DNA of 42,642 nt from Kiritimatiellia bacterium (GTDB lineage: Bacteria > Verrucomicrobiota > Kiritimatiellia > SLAD01): assembly GCA_007136425.1 (NCBI GenBank), contig SLGY01000072.1, positions 1-42,642 on the forward strand. The letters are read 5' to 3'. This document shows, piece by piece, positions 1 through 7,994 of this stretch (position 1 is the stretch's first letter; every line of letters starts with the position of its first letter). Made by a program: the position numbers and the translations under genes. The notes under the pieces are model-generated. The model searched no databases, had not been told where the DNA came from, and saw nothing but the letters and a program-made list of their open reading frames with translations.

Positions 1-608
1 ATACTGCGCACCATCTTGTAAAGGAACCCATCGCCCACAACGCGCATTACGATTTCCGGCCCCCGTTTCGTGACCGTCAATCGATATACATTGCGGGAGG
101 TGCCGTCCACTTCACGGTTCGGATTCGCGGCGAAGGCGGCGAAATCGTGATACCCTTCCAGGGACTGTGCCGCCTGACACATGGCCGGGACGTCCAGCGG
201 TTCCTTGATCCAGGTCCGATAATGCCGATGAAACGGCGAAAGTACGCCGTCATTATGAATGAAATAGCGGTATTCCTTCCCTTTTGCGCTGAATCGGGCA
301 TGAAAAGAGCGGGCGACCTTGCGCACGTTCAACACACGAATGTCCGCCTCAAGCAAGGCGTTCATGCCGCGTTGCAACGCGGCGGGCTCGAATCTGTTCG
401 AGGGAAAATCGAAATGCGCCACCTGTTCGCGGGCGTGTACGCCGCTGTCCGTGCGCCCGCTGGACTCCACGCGCGTCGGTTGGCCGGACAGTTCGCGCAA
501 GACGCGTTCGAGTTCACCTTGCACCGTGGTATGCCGGGGCTGTACCTGCCACCCCGCATATGCCGTGCCGTCATAGGCCAGAGTGATGCGATATCGTTGT
601 TCGGTCAT
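1..608 (-). CDS. truA: tRNA pseudouridine(38-40) synthase TruA (3' end outside window)
   Basis: Cytoplasmic enzyme that isomerises uridine to pseudouridine at positions 38-40 of the tRNA anticodon arm. The reading frame runs from ATG at 608 off the left edge, giving about 202 residues, so the C-terminus is missing. The N-terminus MTEQRYRI followed by AYDGTAYAGWQ is typical of the family, and SSGRTDSGVHA carries the catalytic aspartate. Later segments NALLEADIRV, FHARFSAKGKEYRY and GDGFLYKMVR are also family hallmarks. The start overlaps the ruvX stop as ATGA, which implies translational coupling. Identification is secure. Confidence 0.96.
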   Translation of the reverse strand, partial: MTEQRYRITLAYDGTAYAGWQVQPRHTTVQGELERVLRELSGQPTRVESSGRTDSGVHAREQVAHFDFPSNRFEPAALQRGMNALLEADIRVLNVRKVARSFHARFSAKGKEYRYFIHNDGVLSPFHRHYRTWIKEPLDVPAMCQAAQSLEGYHDFAAFAANPNREVDGTSRNVYRLTVTKRGPEIVMRVVGDGFLYKMVRS

Positions 609-1048
609 GAAGGGTCGGGGATGGTCGGCGGAATACCCGCTTGGACATCAAGATAATGTTGAAGGAAGATCTGCGCCGCCAGTTTGTCAACATGCTGTTT
701 CCGTTTGGCGCGCCGGGTTCCGCCTTCAATCAACGCATTTTCCGCCGTCATTGTACTGAACCGTTCATCCCAAGCTTCAACAGGAATGGTGAGCTCCGGT
801 TTGAGTTGTTCCGCGAACGCCAGCGTTTTTTCCGCAGAAGGGCCCTGCGTCCCGTCCATCCGTAAGGGCAACCCGATCACGATTCGTTCTATGCCGAGCT
901 CTGCGACACACTCGACAATGTTGCGGATCGCAGCCTTTCGGCTGGTGGCGTCAATCACCCGGTACGGCGTCGCCACCGTACCGGTCGCATCGCTCAGTGC
1001 CAGGCCGATTCGCTTTTCACCATAATCAATGCCAAGCGTCCGGGCCAT
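605..1048 (-). CDS. ruvX: RuvX/YqgF family RNase H-fold nuclease (pre-16S rRNA processing, putative Holliday junction resolvase)
   Basis: A 147-residue protein, the usual family length. It has the RNase H-fold signatures GIDYGEKRIGLALSD at the N-terminus, VIGLPLRMDG in the middle, WDERFSTMTAE, and a C-terminal VDKLAAQIFLQ helix. Acidic residues in the first, third and fourth of these form the metal site in the family. E. coli YqgF acts on the 5' end of 16S rRNA, and a resolvase role has been proposed for relatives. The start lies 3 nt after the stop of the upstream acidic membrane protein, and the stop overlaps truA by 4 nt, so all three are probably cotranscribed. Confidence 0.94.
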   Translation of the reverse strand: MARTLGIDYGEKRIGLALSDATGTVATPYRVIDATSRKAAIRNIVECVAELGIERIVIGLPLRMDGTQGPSAEKTLAFAEQLKPELTIPVEAWDERFSTMTAENALIEGGTRRAKRKQHVDKLAAQIFLQHYLDVQAGIPPTIPDPS

Positions 1049-1051
1049 GAA

Positions 1052-2266
1052 TCACTCGGTCTCCGGCTTCTCGGCAGCCGGCTCTTCATCATCGGATTCA
1101 GGCTCCTCATCCGATTCCGCGTCTTCATCGGATTCCGAATCGTCTTCGACCGGGTCGGCATCCTCTTCCGGGTCTGCGTCCTTTTCCAGGTCCGCAGGGG
1201 CTTCCTCCGCAGGATCGGCCTCGGGTTCCTCTTCCAGAGCCTTGTCTTCGTCGATCAAGGCGGGATCGACATCAACTTCGTCCTGTTTCTCTTCCTCCGC
1301 AGGCGTCGCGTCAGGGAGGTCGAGCTCGGCGTCTTCTTCCAGAATGGCTTCCATTTCTTCCGGTTCAGGAACGACTTCTCCGGCCGGGGTTCTTTCAATG
1401 TCCACCGGCGCCGCTTCGGGATCCGCGTCGATCTCCGGCTCTTCGGGAACGATTTCTTCGTCTTCTTCCGGCTCGATCGCTTCTTCCTCGACTTCGTCCT
1501 CTACGGGCTCCGCATCGTCCGGCACAACGGGATCAGCCTCTTCTTCAAGGTCGGTAATGCTCTTCAGATGTTCGAATGACTCAATGGGAACGGGGACCTC
1601 CGCCGGATCGACCGTCACGGTCGTAGGTCGGGCGCCCAGACCGAAGTAAAGGCCGACGCCCAGCACCGCCAAAGTAACGACCATTAATGTGACAATCATC
1701 CATACCAGCCGCCGTTCCGATCGCTCGAGGATGTTTCGCAAAAGGTCCTCGGAATCGCGGGTCCGTTCCGCCATGGAGGAAACCGTTTGCGAGGTGCGCT
1801 TGCTCATGTCGTCCATCAGCGCAAGGGTCTTGTTGAAGCTGCGCATGCTTTCGACCAGATGGTCCTCGTTGCGCGCGGCGGCTTCCAGCTGCCGTTTGAG
1901 CAGAGCCAGTGTTTCGGTCTGCTGTTCCGAGGCCTTGCCGACGTTTTTCAACCCGTCGACGGCGCCGGGGATATGCTGCATCATGTCCAGCAGCGTTTGC
2001 TGGGTTCGCGCTTGCTGGTCCATGTGCTCGCGAATCGATCGGGTCAGATCGACCAATTCGCTGAAGCCCTCCTGCAGAGTAGCCAACTGTTTTTCCCGTT
2101 TCTGAGGCGCGCGCCATCGGGCCAGCCAGCCGCCGCGCCGTGGTTTATCTTCCGATGCCATACTCGATTGCTCCTTTTCGGGGGTCACATCTATATAAGA
2201 CTGTTCGCCGCTTTGTTCGACCACGTCTTTTCGCCACTTTAGAAATCTTTTCCACCATCCGGCCAT
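1052..2266 (-). CDS. Single-pass membrane protein with coiled-coil domain and long acidic tail (unknown function)
   Basis: I do not recognise a family. The predicted 404 residues comprise a basic N-terminal start (MAGWWKRFLKWRK), a helical, probably coiled-coil stretch at about 55-185 rich in Q, E, R and L, one transmembrane helix at about 187-210, and a tail from about 220 to the end dominated by Glu, Asp, Pro and Ala. With the usual positive-inside rule the tail would be outside the cytoplasm. A longer frame opens at 2335, but the ATG at 2266 begins the plausible protein and follows the predicted promoter at 2303-2330. The gene sits between aroC and ruvX. The tail is low complexity and unlikely to have a catalytic role; a tether or ion-binding role is only a guess. 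Confidence 0.75.
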   Translation of the reverse strand: MAGWWKRFLKWRKDVVEQSGEQSYIDVTPEKEQSSMASEDKPRRGGWLARWRAPQKREKQLATLQEGFSELVDLTRSIREHMDQQARTQQTLLDMMQHIPGAVDGLKNVGKASEQQTETLALLKRQLEAAARNEDHLVESMRSFNKTLALMDDMSKRTSQTVSSMAERTRDSEDLLRNILERSERRLVWMIVTLMVVTLAVLGVGLYFGLGARPTTVTVDPAEVPVPIESFEHLKSITDLEEEADPVVPDDAEPVEDEVEEEAIEPEEDEEIVPEEPEIDADPEAAPVDIERTPAGEVVPEPEEMEAILEEDAELDLPDATPAEEEKQDEVDVDPALIDEDKALEEEPEADPAEEAPADLEKDADPEEDADPVEDDSESDEDAESDEEPESDDEEPAAEKPETE

Positions 2267-2302
2267 TGTCTTGTTCCGTTTCCCGTTCGTTCTTTGGTGG
2301 TT

Positions 2303-2330
2303 AACATATCGCAGGAAGCCGGAAGCGCAA
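2303..2330 (-). promoter_or_regulatory. Predicted sigma70-type promoter for the acidic membrane protein gene
   Basis: Read on the minus strand: TTGCGC, 16-nt spacer, TATGTT. It lies in the 120-bp gap after aroC, with about 36 nt between the -10 box and the ATG at 2266. The downstream genes ruvX and truA could therefore be expressed without aroC. This is a match by eye only. Confidence 0.4.
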
Positions 2331-2386
2331 AGCAAAACAGCGGTTCCGGCGAAAATGACCGCGCCGTCCTACCCCTGTGCGGCGGG

Positions 2387-3472
2387 TCAGTTTGCTGTCC
2401 GCGCACGCTGGCGCAGGGCGAAATCGGCAAGGACCAGCGCCGCCATGCTCTCCACAATCGGTACGGCGCGGTTCACAACGCAGGGATCGTGTCGTCCCGC
2501 CGCTTCAAGTTGCACGGCGCGTCCTTCGAAATCAACGGTATCCTGTTGTTTGCTGATCGTAGCCGGAGGCTTGAATGCCACCCGGAAAACAATGGGTTCG
2601 CCATTGGTAATACCGCCCTGAATACCGCCGCTGAAATTGGTCACGGTTCCGAGACCGTCCCCTTTGCGCACAAAGGCATCGTTGTGCTCGGAACCTTTCA
2701 TGAGGGTCCCATCGAATCCGGAACCGATTTCGAAACCTTTTGTGGCCGGCAACGACATCATGGCCTGCGCCAACTTCGCTTCCACCTTGTCGAAAACCGG
2801 TTCCCCCCACCCGGCTGGAAGATTCCGGCATACGCAGGTTAAGACGCCGCCCATGGAATCGCCGGAATCGCGCGCGGCCAGAATGCGTTCTTCCATCTCG
2901 CCGGCCACCGTCTCGTCCGGGCAACGTACGCTCGTTCGATCCACGATCTCGCGGGTCAACGTTTCGTTCGTCAGATCACGCGCCTGAAGCGAGCCCACGG
3001 CGTTGACCCAGGCGACGATATCAACACCGTACGCTTCGCGCAGAAATTTCTCGGCGATGGCGCCGGCGGCCACGCGTCCGATGGTTTCCCGCGCACTGGA
3101 TCGTCCGCCACCGCTGGAAGCGCGTACGCCGTATTTCATCTGGTACGTGAAGTCGGCGTGCGACGGGCGCGGAACTTGCGACATATCCTTATAATCGCCG
3201 GGCCGCTGATCCTTGTTCTTCACCAATAGTCCGATGGGCGTTCCAAGCGTCACCCCGTTTTCGGTACCGGACAGGATGGCTACCTGGTCCTCCTCCTTAC
3301 GCGGCGTCGCGATCGCGGTCTGGCCCGGTCTTCGGCGTGAGAGTTGCGGTTGGATATCCTCCTCCGTGAGGGCCAGTCGCGGCGGGCAACCGTCCACCAC
3401 GGCGCCCACACCGTAACAGTGCGACTCCCCAAAGGTGGTTACGCGGAATATTGTGCCGAAACTGCTGGACAT
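2387..3472 (-). CDS. aroC: Chorismate synthase
   Basis: Last step of the shikimate pathway: 5-enolpyruvylshikimate-3-phosphate is converted to chorismate with reduced FMN as cofactor. The 361-residue length is normal. Family signatures are visible in order: [18 protein letters not shown] near the N-terminus, [33 protein letters not shown], and a C-terminal [16 protein letters not shown] followed by [14 protein letters not shown]. The ATG at 3472 is preceded by GAGGAG at good spacing. No other shikimate gene is in the window. Confidence 0.97.
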   Translation of the reverse strand: MSSSFGTIFRVTTFGESHCYGVGAVVDGCPPRLALTEEDIQPQLSRRRPGQTAIATPRKEEDQVAILSGTENGVTLGTPIGLLVKNKDQRPGDYKDMSQVPRPSHADFTYQMKYGVRASSGGGRSSARETIGRVAAGAIAEKFLREAYGVDIVAWVNAVGSLQARDLTNETLTREIVDRTSVRCPDETVAGEMEERILAARDSGDSMGGVLTCVCRNLPAGWGEPVFDKVEAKLAQAMMSLPATKGFEIGSGFDGTLMKGSEHNDAFVRKGDGLGTVTNFSGGIQGGITNGEPIVFRVAFKPPATISKQQDTVDFEGRAVQLEAAGRHDPCVVNRAVPIVESMAALVLADFALRQRARTAN

Positions 3473-3501
3473 GGATTCGTCTCCTCACTCGTTGTGATGG
3501 G

Positions 3502-3529
3502 AGCATACGCGATATCCGATTACGTACAA
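3502..3529 (-). promoter_or_regulatory. Predicted promoter for aroC
   Basis: Minus strand: TTGTAC, 16-nt spacer, TATGCT, then about 29 nt of leader that includes the GAGGAG ribosome binding site. It shares the 127-bp divergent region with the promoter of the plus-strand gene at 3600. Confidence 0.5.
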
Positions 3530-3565
3530 GCAGAATACGGACCGCGCTGCTGAACTGCGACTCGC

Positions 3566-3593
3566 TTGCAATACGCGGCGCGATCCGCATAAT
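3566..3593 (+). promoter_or_regulatory. Predicted promoter giving a leaderless mRNA for the gene at 3600
   Basis: TTGCAA, 16-nt spacer, CATAAT. Only 6 nt separate the -10 box from the ATG at 3600, so transcription would start at or within a base or two of the start codon. No Shine-Dalgarno sequence precedes this ATG. Confidence 0.55.
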
Positions 3594-3599
3594 GCCTTC

Positions 3600-4343
3600 A
3601 TGGAACCGGACAAGGAGATCACTCAACAATCGGACGAACTTCCGTCCTCCGTGTTATCCCGTAAAGACTTGCTCGGCTTGGCACGCGGATTTTCGCGCAT
3701 TCTATGGAGTATCCCGCTAGGATTCTTCCTCTTTACCGGGGCCATGGATTTTGCTTTGAGCATCTATTTCCGGCTCCCTTCCTATATTATCGCCGTCATC
3801 CTGTGCATGTGGGGCCTGGCGGGCTTGCGCCGGATACACAGCCTGGGGCGCACGTGGGTTCGCTACCTGAATATGGCGTTGCTTTTAACCGTGATCCTCA
3901 TCTATTTTGCGCCTTTCATATACTGGTGGATCCGTCATCCCGAGGGGAATCACTTTGTCGTCAACCTGATGGCGATGATCCTGGCCGTCACATGGCTGCT
4001 ATGGATCGTCAACCGGTTGGCGGAAGAAGTAGCGACGGCCCTGCACGATCGCTATTATCTGATCGAGTGCCGTTTGTGCGGGTGGTCGGTGGTGGCGTTC
4101 ATGGCGATGCCGCTGGTGGTCTATTTTGGGCACAGCATGTTGCAGGCCGTTCGGCATGAGATTCCCCTGTATTATGTCCTGGAGAATATCCGTCGCATCC
4201 GACATGCGCCCTGGTTGTTTGCGTTGCTTTTGCTGCCCCTGACCCTGACCGTGGCCATAGCCTGGAAAACGAAGGAACGCGCATTGCGCACATTGACCGA
4301 CAGCGTTGCTCCGACGCCGTCGCCACCTCCGGTCAATCCATGA
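3600..4343 (+). CDS. Six-helix integral membrane protein (unknown function)
   Basis: Not assigned to a family. The 247 residues begin with a polar 30-residue N-terminus, followed by about six hydrophobic helices, for example around LGFFLFTGAMDFALSIYF, YIIAVILCMWGLAGL, MALLLTVILIYFAPFIYWW, NLMAMILAVTWLLWIV, SVVAFMAMPLVVYFG and WLFALLLLPLTLTVAIAW. The tail is short and proline-rich. No catalytic motif is visible. The start at 3600 is chosen because a strong promoter ends 6 nt before it; no later in-frame ATG appears before about residue 43. The 3' end overlaps the convergent MATE gene by 11 bp. Confidence 0.8.
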   Translation: MEPDKEITQQSDELPSSVLSRKDLLGLARGFSRILWSIPLGFFLFTGAMDFALSIYFRLPSYIIAVILCMWGLAGLRRIHSLGRTWVRYLNMALLLTVILIYFAPFIYWWIRHPEGNHFVVNLMAMILAVTWLLWIVNRLAEEVATALHDRYYLIECRLCGWSVVAFMAMPLVVYFGHSMLQAVRHEIPLYYVLENIRRIRHAPWLFALLLLPLTLTVAIAWKTKERALRTLTDSVAPTPSPPPVNP

Positions 4344-5772
4344 CCACCAACGCCTCGGCGCCCGGACGATCCGGCTGAATGGGCCGCTCAATGCCCAACA
4401 CATCGATGGATTTCCAGGTCCCCTTGCGAAAGCGCCAGGTGAAACCGATCGCCATGGCAAAAATATACAGCGCCGTCCACGTCCAGGCGACAACCACGCC
4501 CTGGTCCAGTACATAGACAAGGATCAATTGGCCCGGAACCAGCAGGCCCCAGGCGAGGGCCAGGGAGAACAACATCACGAAACGGGTGTCCCCCGCCCCT
4601 TTCAAGGCGCCGGAAAGAACAAGGTTCGCCGCATCCACCAGGCCCCATAGCGCCATGATGATCATCAGGATACGTCCGACAGGGTACAGTTGTTCCAGCG
4701 TCAACCCGTCTCCGGTCCGGTCGGTAAAAAACGACAGATAAAAGGTCGGAAACAGGATGTACGTGATGCCGATGACGGTCATATAGACAATACCGATCTT
4801 CAGCGCGGTCCAGGCGGCGGTTTCGGCATGATGCGATTGGCGTTTGCCCTGGTACTGGCCCACCACCGTCGCCGCCGCGATACTGATGCCGATCATCGGG
4901 AGAAAGGTCAGCATATTGATGCTCAAGGCGATGTTGCTTGCGGCCAGGGCCACTTCCCCCATGCGCCCCGTCAGCAGCACGAAGATACCAAACGAGGCCA
5001 CGTCCAGCGCCAGATGCACGCCCGACGACGAGCCGAAACGGACCAGTCGCCAGATCAACGCGGTGTCCCAGCGAAACGTGGCGCGGGTGCGATATGCCCG
5101 ATTCGTAGAAGGCGAAAAATAGAGGACCAGGAGAATAGCCGGCAACACGAAACTGGCGATGACCGAAGCCCAGGCCGCACCGCGAATGCCCATGGCGGGG
5201 AACCCCCAGTTCCCGAAGATGAGGGCGTAGTCCAGCACGAGATTCACGAGATTGGATATCACCGTCGCCGTCATGGTTGTCAACGTCTTGCTGCGCCCCG
5301 TGTAAAAGCCGCTGACGGCTGCGCCCAGCGGGGACGCAACGCTGCCGATCATGAGAATATTGAAATAGATGAGTTCCTCTTCCAATACGGCCGGTGCGTG
5401 CCCGCTGTAACGCAGTACGAGATGTCCCACCGGGATCAAGGCCAGCATGATCGGCCACGAAAGGACGGCCACAAAGACGGACTGTGCAGTGGCCCGGGAA
5501 CAGCCGGCCGGATCGCCCGCCCCCATGAATTGCGCCACGAACGTGTTGGAATACCCGGCCAACGCCATGAACCCGCACACGAACGTGAAGGAAAGGATAC
5601 CCGCCGGTACCGCCGCTTGAATGGACACGCTGCTATGCCATGCAAGAAACATGCGATCGACAAACTGCATGAGGGTGAACGACCCCATGCTGATCATCAA
5701 GGGGTAGGCCACCTTCAGTATCTCGCGGTAGCCGCCGGGCGGATACGTCGGTTCATGTCGTGCATGCTGCAT
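4333..5772 (-). CDS. MATE family multidrug/toxin efflux transporter
   Basis: A 479-residue inner-membrane protein with about twelve hydrophobic helices in two repeated halves. It resembles the MATE (NorM/DinF-like) family of Na+- or H+-coupled exporters: an N-terminal YREILKVAYPLMISMGSFTLMQFVDRMFL, a GRSKTLT loop, and a second-half segment LPMIGISIAAATVVGQYQG. A longer frame starts at 5874, but the 34 extra residues are unlike a MATE N-terminus. The ATG at 5772 sits 6 nt below a predicted -10 box (promoter 5779-5806), which supports that start. The substrate cannot be told from sequence. The gene overlaps the convergent gene at 3600-4343 by 11 bp. Confidence 0.9.
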   Translation of the reverse strand: MQHARHEPTYPPGGYREILKVAYPLMISMGSFTLMQFVDRMFLAWHSSVSIQAAVPAGILSFTFVCGFMALAGYSNTFVAQFMGAGDPAGCSRATAQSVFVAVLSWPIMLALIPVGHLVLRYSGHAPAVLEEELIYFNILMIGSVASPLGAAVSGFYTGRSKTLTTMTATVISNLVNLVLDYALIFGNWGFPAMGIRGAAWASVIASFVLPAILLVLYFSPSTNRAYRTRATFRWDTALIWRLVRFGSSSGVHLALDVASFGIFVLLTGRMGEVALAASNIALSINMLTFLPMIGISIAAATVVGQYQGKRQSHHAETAAWTALKIGIVYMTVIGITYILFPTFYLSFFTDRTGDGLTLEQLYPVGRILMIIMALWGLVDAANLVLSGALKGAGDTRFVMLFSLALAWGLLVPGQLILVYVLDQGVVVAWTWTALYIFAMAIGFTWRFRKGTWKSIDVLGIERPIQPDRPGAEALVVMD

Positions 5773-5778
5773 AGGCTG

Positions 5779-5806
5779 TAAATACCGGAATGAATGCTTT
5801 TTGCAA
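5779..5806 (-). promoter_or_regulatory. Predicted promoter giving a leaderless mRNA for the MATE gene
   Basis: Minus strand: TTGCAA, 16-nt spacer, TATTTA, then 6 nt to the ATG at 5772. The -35 box and the geometry match the promoter at 3566-3593 exactly. No ribosome binding site is visible. Confidence 0.5.
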
Positions 5807-5822
5807 GCTGCGCATTCCGGCA

Positions 5823-6962
5823 TCAAGCGGATACCAGACGCGGCAGGCCCTGCATGGTAAAACGCCGCAACCATACCCCGCGTAGCGGCGTGTTGAGCAT
5901 CGTACGGATAAACATTCCTTTAAAGATCGGCGACGACGACGGACGCCCCACCAAGGTGTTATGATGCGCCCGGCGAATGGCCACAGCGGCCCGGCGCCGA
6001 ACGATACGATTATAACTATTAAAGTCACACTCACCGGCCAGCGCCGCCGCCAATTCCCAGGCGTCCATCCAACCGGTATTCATGCCCTGCCCACCGATCG
6101 GGCTCATGATATGAGCCGCATCACCGGCGAGAAACAGCCGACCTTGAACCACACGGCCCGCCACGAAATGTTGTATCCCGAACGCGGTAAGCCCGTTCTC
6201 CGGCAGTCCGGGCAAACGTTCTCCGGTTCGCCTCTCGACTTCCCGGATAAAATCGGTCGGATCCAATTGATGCCCGTTCCGCCTTGTACGCAGGACCCAA
6301 CGCCGCATGCCGGACGGCAATGGAATCGCCTCTACCAACCCTTCGCCGGAAACATAAATACGCGCCGTATCGGGCTCCGGCAAATGGTCCGGAAAGTCGC
6401 CCATCATGTATCGATCGCGATACTGCCCGCCCCGCCACGGGATGCCCGCCCGAGAACGCACCCAGCTATCACGCCCGTCACAACCGATCACGTAAGACGC
6501 CCTGACGTGCGTTTCCTCCCCCACCCCGTTGCGTAGCGTGACCGCCACATGATCGTCATGTTCCTCAAGATCCAGGGGTTCGTATCCCTGCAGTCGGCGC
6601 GCTTCCGTATCGCGTAACGCGTCCCGCATTAATGATTCGGTCCGGTATTGGGGCACGGACACGATATAGGGATAATCGCCGCCCGCATCTGCGAACCGCA
6701 TTTCGCCCAATCGCTGCCGGCCGCAAAAGGCGAGGCCGCGCACAATCGGACAGCCCGCGTCCTCGATTTGTTTCGCCAACCCGATCCGTTCAAACAAGGC
6801 CATGCTCGGCGGATGTATACCGATAGCCCGCGAATGCTGCGAATCCGTTATGCGTCGATCCGCCAATATGCAGGGTATGCCCCTTTGTTGCAGGGCCAGA
6901 CCGAGGAAAAGACCGACCGGTCCGGCTCCGACGATCAATACGGACCGGGACTCAGCAGTCAT
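5823..6962 (-). CDS. FAD-dependent monooxygenase (p-hydroxybenzoate hydroxylase class)
   Basis: A 379-residue group A flavoprotein. The N-terminal dinucleotide motif is VLIVGAGPVGLFLG. The DG motif is IGCDGRDSWVR near residue 165, and the FAD ribityl-binding motif is FLAGDAAHIMSPIGGQGMNT near residue 285. Such enzymes hydroxylate aromatic or polyketide substrates using NAD(P)H and O2. The start overlaps the methyltransferase stop region by 11 bp, so the two form an operon. Methyltransferase plus FAD oxidoreductase pairs commonly accompany type III polyketide synthases, but none is in this window, so the substrate is unknown. Confidence 0.88.
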   Translation of the reverse strand: MTAESRSVLIVGAGPVGLFLGLALQQRGIPCILADRRITDSQHSRAIGIHPPSMALFERIGLAKQIEDAGCPIVRGLAFCGRQRLGEMRFADAGGDYPYIVSVPQYRTESLMRDALRDTEARRLQGYEPLDLEEHDDHVAVTLRNGVGEETHVRASYVIGCDGRDSWVRSRAGIPWRGGQYRDRYMMGDFPDHLPEPDTARIYVSGEGLVEAIPLPSGMRRWVLRTRRNGHQLDPTDFIREVERRTGERLPGLPENGLTAFGIQHFVAGRVVQGRLFLAGDAAHIMSPIGGQGMNTGWMDAWELAAALAGECDFNSYNRIVRRRAAVAIRRAHHNTLVGRPSSSPIFKGMFIRTMLNTPLRGVWLRRFTMQGLPRLVSA

Positions 6963-7659
6963 GTTCCGTCCCGTTCTGCTTCACGACAATGACCCGCCAC
7001 GGTACGCCCGTATAGACGGACCAGCCCTCGGGGACCAACGCCGCCAGCTCGTCTGTACGATAACTCTTGCGTATCGAACGCAATCCGTCCGCCACCGTAA
7101 AGGCGTTGCGAAATAAAAGCGGCATGCTGTACTTGAACAGATAATAGGCAACGGGGCTTCGATATATATCATTATGCAGCACCATGCGCCGCGCGAGCCG
7201 CGCGGAGGTATGAAGGAACACGCCGGTTTCCTCGTCCGTCAGATGATGGAGCACATGGTTTGACAGCACGAAATCGAACAGCGCATGTTCGCGCTCCAAG
7301 GTGTCCAATGTGCAGCATCGATATTCGATTCGATCATGAGCGCGTCGATTGCGCGCAAAGGTCACCGCGCGTTCATCGGCGTCTGTGGCCAGGATCCGCA
7401 AATCGATCCCGTCGCTTTCGGACCATCGCGCGAGACGCGCAGGCACGTCGCCGCCACCGCATCCGATATCCAGAAGCGTGATCGGACCGTTCAGGTCGCG
7501 AAACAGGGGGCGAAACCGCTGACGATATATTCGGCGCCAACCGGAAACAAGTCGGTTCATCAAGGCAAAATGAGCATAAGTGCGGTTGAGTAGTTCCAGA
7601 TCGCAAGCGGGATCATCCATTTCTTCCTGCAATCCCGCCTCACGAATGGCAAAGTTCAT
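6952..7659 (-). CDS. Class I SAM-dependent methyltransferase
   Basis: A 235-residue Rossmann-fold methyltransferase. Motif I is LLDIGCGGGDVPARLA at about residues 62-77, the acidic end of strand 2 is ILATDADERAV, and motif IV is FDFVLSNHVLHHLTDEE. The pattern suits small-molecule methylation (O- or C-methyl transfer) rather than nucleic acid modification. The 3' end overlaps the FAD monooxygenase by 11 bp and the two probably act on the same product. The ATG at 7659 follows GAGAGA at acceptable spacing. Confidence 0.88.
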   Translation of the reverse strand: MNFAIREAGLQEEMDDPACDLELLNRTYAHFALMNRLVSGWRRIYRQRFRPLFRDLNGPITLLDIGCGGGDVPARLARWSESDGIDLRILATDADERAVTFARNRRAHDRIEYRCCTLDTLEREHALFDFVLSNHVLHHLTDEETGVFLHTSARLARRMVLHNDIYRSPVAYYLFKYSMPLLFRNAFTVADGLRSIRKSYRTDELAALVPEGWSVYTGVPWRVIVVKQNGTEHDC

Positions 7660-7701
7660 GCTTGATCTCTCGTGCGCTCTTCCGCTGTGTAAAATACCTG
7701 C

Positions 7702-7959
7702 TCAATCGTCCGGCGGCGGCTCTGCCGTGTCGGTGCCCTCGTCCGTGTCTTGTGACGGCAACACGCATGCCAGCAGTTGCCTGGCTTCGCTCGCCTTGTC
7801 CTCGGGCACCCAGAGTGAGGCGCCGGGCAGCATCTGGACCAGCATCCCGCCGGCATCGTCCAATTTGACGAGATGCGGAATATCGTATTGATCAAGGGCG
7901 TGCCCGATGGTTTCGGCCTCCATGCGGGTGTTGAAACTACCAATCTTTACGAAGTCCAT
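7702..7959 (-). CDS. Small DUF2007-like (putative signal-transducing) protein
   Basis: An 85-residue soluble protein beginning MDFVKIGSFNTRMEAETIGH. The pattern of a short strand, a helix with an E-A-E core and a later LWVPEDKASEARQLL segment resembles the DUF2007 family, whose function is poorly known. The C-terminus is an acidic tail (DTDEGTDTAEPPPDD). A longer frame opens at 8094, but it would overlap murC by about 100 bp. The ATG at 7959 lies 6 nt after a predicted -10 box. The gene follows murC by 31 bp. Confidence 0.72.
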   Translation of the reverse strand: MDFVKIGSFNTRMEAETIGHALDQYDIPHLVKLDDAGGMLVQMLPGASLWVPEDKASEARQLLACVLPSQDTDEGTDTAEPPPDD

Positions 7960-7965
7960 GGCACC

Positions 7966-7994
7966 ATCATACCCCCTTTCCGAAATGCGATCAA
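7966..7994 (-). promoter_or_regulatory. Predicted promoter giving a leaderless mRNA for the DUF2007-like gene
   Basis: Minus strand: TTGATC, 17-nt spacer, TATGAT, then 6 nt to the ATG at 7959. The -35 box overlaps the murC stop codon. A GGGGG tract lies in the spacer and would not be part of the transcript if initiation is at the ATG. Confidence 0.5.

Noticed and set aside
1029-1649. Serine-rich open frame (206 codons) on the plus strand
   Set aside because: The Ser/Gly repeats are the reverse complement of Glu/Asp codons in the acidic protein tail.
4690-5781. 363-codon open frame on the plus strand
   Set aside because: Antisense to the MATE transporter; composition rich in Arg, His and Gln with no domain.
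5823-7659. Type III polyketide biosynthetic cluster
   Set aside because: Only the tailoring methyltransferase and monooxygenase are present; no synthase gene lies in the window, so a cluster cannot be claimed.
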